Positions 62,017 through 64,000 of a stretch of DNA of 64,000 nt are shown here, one piece after another. Position 1 is the first letter of the stretch. Each line of letters starts with the position of its first letter. A program made the translations under genes and the position numbers. The stretch comes from Flavobacteriaceae bacterium (GTDB lineage Bacteria > Bacteroidota > Bacteroidia > Flavobacteriales > Flavobacteriaceae), in NCBI GenBank assembly GCA_013214065.1, contig JABSPK010000002.1:434001-498000 (forward strand), given 5' to 3'. Under the pieces are notes generated by a model that saw only the letters and a program-made list of their open reading frames with translations, did not search any database and was not told where the DNA came from.

Positions 62017-62733
62017 CTAAAATCGAATGAGCACCTTTAGGAATTCCTGTACCGTTTCCGATGAACCAATGGGCAATCTCAGCAAACGCACCAACACCAA
62101 CGACAGGCCAATGTAAGTCGCTTGGTGTTTTAGTTTGCCGAATTTGTTCGCGAACAGCAGTAACAAGGGAATGTAAATAAACTCCGCTGAAATCACAACG
62201 AAGATCGGATTCAGCTTTTCGGGGGGCAACACAGCGCGCCAGAAAACGATCATTCCCCGCCCTACCGCCGGCATCATCATATAAAATGCGCTGGCGATCA
62301 ACCACCAGGCATGCTCATGAAGTTGTTTTCGTTTGGTGATCCCCTTGATTATCGCATAGGTAAATGCCAACATGAGTAAGAACTCGACCACCAAAGTACC
62401 ATAGTAAAACCCCACTGGTGGCCCTGGCCTATCCGGGGTCCAATCCGCCACCAACTTCAAGGGAAAATCAAGCAGGCTGAAGCCTGTGAAAATAGCCCCA
62501 CCCGCGATTAGAAACCCAATGATGCCCCAGGTGCGATGTGTTTCTATCCGGCCTTTTACCGCTAAATAGGGCTGTGCTACCAGAAAAAGATACCAGCCCG
62601 TTACCAACCAAAAGTGGATGTGGAACTCCCAGCCTTCCGAACTGAAGGTTGGATAGTAATATGGAAATATGCTGACTTGGATCAAAAGTAGGATGCCTAT
62701 CATCCATTGGTAAAGGTGGGTATAACGTTTCAT
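62017..62733 (-). CDS. seven-helix membrane protein, function unknown
   Basis: A 238-residue protein with about seven hydrophobic helices and several conserved His/Trp (H-I-H-F-W; E-T-H-R-T-W; H-E-H-A-W-W). I do not recognise the family; the layout resembles small polytopic envelope proteins. The ATG at 62733 starts at the first helix; the open frame runs to 62853 but that part is polar and looks unrelated. Confidence 0.75.
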   Translation of the reverse strand: MKRYTHLYQWMIGILLLIQVSIFPYYYPTFSSEGWEFHIHFWLVTGWYLFLVAQPYLAVKGRIETHRTWGIIGFLIAGGAIFTGFSLLDFPLKLVADWTPDRPGPPVGFYYGTLVVEFLLMLAFTYAIIKGITKRKQLHEHAWWLIASAFYMMMPAVGRGMIVFWRAVLPPEKLNPIFVVISAEFIYIPLLLLFANKFGKLKHQATYIGLSLVLVRLLRLPIGSSETVQEFLKVLIRF

Positions 62734-62734
62734 T

Positions 62735-62836
62735 TCAAAACGGAAGTTGGTTGTTGGTCTTAAGATACGCTTCCAAATCGATTCCTGCCCTATCGATCGT
62801 ATCGTTGGTGCCCATGACTGTGTAGCCGACCCCCAC
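62735..62836 (-). other. possible small ORF or gene remnant upstream of the membrane protein
   Basis: A short minus-strand frame ending at 62735, 1 nt before the membrane protein ATG, reads V-G-V-G-Y-T-V-M-G-T-N-D-T-I-D-R-A-G-I-D and continues to L-P-F. It can start at GTG 62836 (33 residues) or ATG 62815 (26). Upstream the same frame continues, after one TGA, to about 62935. The composition looks protein-like but I do not recognise it. It could be a leader ORF, a decayed gene end or chance. Confidence 0.3.
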
Positions 62837-62971
62837 TTCGATGTTTCCGGCAATCGGTCAAGCTGTTGCTAGATCTGCTTCTTGGGCATTTTGTAACATT
62901 TTGATGGAAATCGACACCAATGAAGTACCGAGTTTCGTAACTTCCTTTTATCAACTATAAATTTTAGCACC

Positions 62972-63898
62972 ATGGGTACTCTCTATTTAATACCATTGGC
63001 CTTTTTCGGGCTGATCATTCTTTTCGCCTCCTTTTTCATCGTCAAGCAACAGACCGCCGTTGTCGTCGAACGCTTCGGACGTTTTCAAAGCATTCGCAAC
63101 TCAGGACTCCAAATGAAGATCCCATTAGTGGATCGTATTTCTGGCCGCCTTAGTTTGAAGATCCAACAACTCGATGTCATCGTCGAGACTAAGACTTTGG
63201 ACGACGTGTTCGTCAAATTAAAAGTGTCGGTGCAATACTTGGTCATTAAAGGAAAAGTATATGACGCCTTTTATAAACTTGAATATCCACACGATCAAAT
63301 CACCTCTTTCGTCTTCGATGTGGTTCGTGCCGAAGTACCGAAAATGAAACTCGATGACGTGTTCGTGAAAAAAGACGACATTGCCATTGCCGTAAAGCGG
63401 GAGTTACAGGAGTATATGTCCGAATACGGATATGACATTATCAAGACCCTCGTCACCGATATCGACCCCGATGCGCAGGTCAAGTCGGCCATGAACCGGA
63501 TCAATGCCTCGGAACGTGAAAAAATCGCGGCCCAGTTCGAAGGGGATGCCGCACGGATCCTCATCGTCGAAAAAGCAAAGGCCGAAGCAGAGAGCAAGCG
63601 TCTTCAAGGTCAAGGTATCGCCGACCAGCGTCGTGAAATCGCACGAGGGCTCGAAGAGTCTGTCGAGGTATTGAACAAGGTGGGCATCAATTCCCAAGAA
63701 GCATCCGCTTTGATCGTGGTCACCCAACATTACGATACCCTTCAGGCCATTGGTGAAGAAACCAACACCAACCTCATCTTACTTCCGAATTCACCCCAAG
63801 CTGGTAGTGATATGCTCAACAATATGGTTGCCTCGTTCACGGCAAGTAACCAAATCGGCGAAGCGATGAAAAACCAAAACAAGAAAAAAAGCGAATAG
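62972..63898 (+). CDS. SPFH-domain protein (stomatin/paraslipin-like)
   Basis: A 308-residue protein with one N-terminal membrane helix (about 4-24) followed by an SPFH/Band-7 domain (V-V-E-R-F-G-R-F-Q; I-P-L-V-D-R-I), and a C-terminal Ala/Glu-rich coiled-coil (K-A-E-A-E-S-K-R-L-Q-G-Q-G-I-A-D-Q-R). Such proteins oligomerise at membranes and scaffold proteases or lipid domains. No NfeD partner gene is next to it. A strong terminator follows. Confidence 0.94.
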   Translation: MGTLYLIPLAFFGLIILFASFFIVKQQTAVVVERFGRFQSIRNSGLQMKIPLVDRISGRLSLKIQQLDVIVETKTLDDVFVKLKVSVQYLVIKGKVYDAFYKLEYPHDQITSFVFDVVRAEVPKMKLDDVFVKKDDIAIAVKRELQEYMSEYGYDIIKTLVTDIDPDAQVKSAMNRINASEREKIAAQFEGDAARILIVEKAKAEAESKRLQGQGIADQRREIARGLEESVEVLNKVGINSQEASALIVVTQHYDTLQAIGEETNTNLILLPNSPQAGSDMLNNMVASFTASNQIGEAMKNQNKKKSE

Positions 63899-63917
63899 AT
63901 CCGCCTTAGCGATTTAA

Positions 63918-63970
63918 AAACCCTTGCCTCGATTTGCATGTGACGATCGGAGCAAGGGTTTACTTTTTAC
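63918..63970 (+). terminator. intrinsic terminator after the SPFH gene
   Basis: AAACCCTTGC (63918-63927) pairs with GCAAGGGTTT (63952-63961), with an inner CTCGAT / ATCGGAG pairing, followed by TACTTTTTAC. It starts about 20 nt after the SPFH stop. After it, the last 30 nt of the window show nothing recognisable. Confidence 0.85.
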
Positions 63971-64000
63971 AAGAGCAGCATGCCCCTAAAATGGCAACAG

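Overview
The window looks like a chromosomal segment of a marine-type Flavobacteriaceae bacterium (phylum Bacteroidota). The reasons are lineage-typical families (PorW/SprE of the type IX secretion system, DUF4175, DUF4837, DUF4254, DUF5687, DUF6168, DUF6341, DUF6427 and DUF6909, all recalled from memory), an ATP synthase operon without atpD/atpC, few Shine-Dalgarno-like leaders, and several promoter candidates of the TTG / TAnnTTTG type. Genes are densely packed, with many 1-20 nt overlaps. I saw no insertion sequence, prophage, CRISPR array, rRNA or tRNA.

Layout. 5-2419 (minus): an orphan lipoprotein, a four-helix membrane protein, an ECF sigma factor and an exported alpha/beta hydrolase. 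2495-11260 (minus): a run starting with the PorW/SprE-like lipoprotein, then a bactofilin, an AtpZ/AtpI-like protein, a DUF6168 membrane protein and atpB-E-F-H-A-G, ending in an intrinsic terminator. Two stem-loops sit between cistrons, after atpE and before atpG. 11429-13604: an ABC exporter pair. 13726-15150 (plus): a PaaE-like ferredoxin reductase and a small membrane protein. 15122-15896 (minus): a patatin-like phospholipase gene broken by a frameshift at the nucleophile elbow. 16038-18215 (plus): a three-gene arsenosugar-type operon (TIGR04282-like glycosyltransferase, AhpD-like protein, ArsS radical SAM enzyme), followed by a TetR regulator. 19012-21598 (minus): GT9, DUF4254 and DUF6427. 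Then DUF6341 (plus) and purD (minus).

23180-38824 (minus) is an exopolysaccharide/O-antigen-type cluster. It holds a Wzz-like chain-length protein, a lipoprotein, three Wzy/WaaL-like polytopic proteins, a Wzx-like flippase, a sulfotransferase, a pyruvyltransferase, a GT4, a polysaccharide deacetylase, a WecG/TagA glycosyltransferase, a GDP-mannose 3,5-epimerase-like enzyme, a cupin, a polyprenyl-phosphate sugar-1-phosphate transferase and a UDP-xylose synthase-like enzyme. Together they suggest a Wzx/Wzy-type polymer with xylose and L-galactose/L-gulose-type sugars that may be sulfated and pyruvylated. The cluster is preceded in transcription order by DUF6909, a GH3-family protein and an M23 peptidase.

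43092-63898 is mostly core genome: tatA, a PorE-like OmpA protein, DUF4837, a MltD-like transglycosylase, pgk, holB, a DoxX-like protein, an OmpH/Skp-like lipoprotein, a methyltransferase, mnmG, ybeY, DUF4175, an AlkB-type hydroxylase, gltX, a membrane protein and an SPFH protein. The most striking non-coding feature is a pair of parS-like 14-16 bp palindromes at the two ends of mnmG (53514-53529 and 55412-55427). The second is embedded in the last codons of ybeY.
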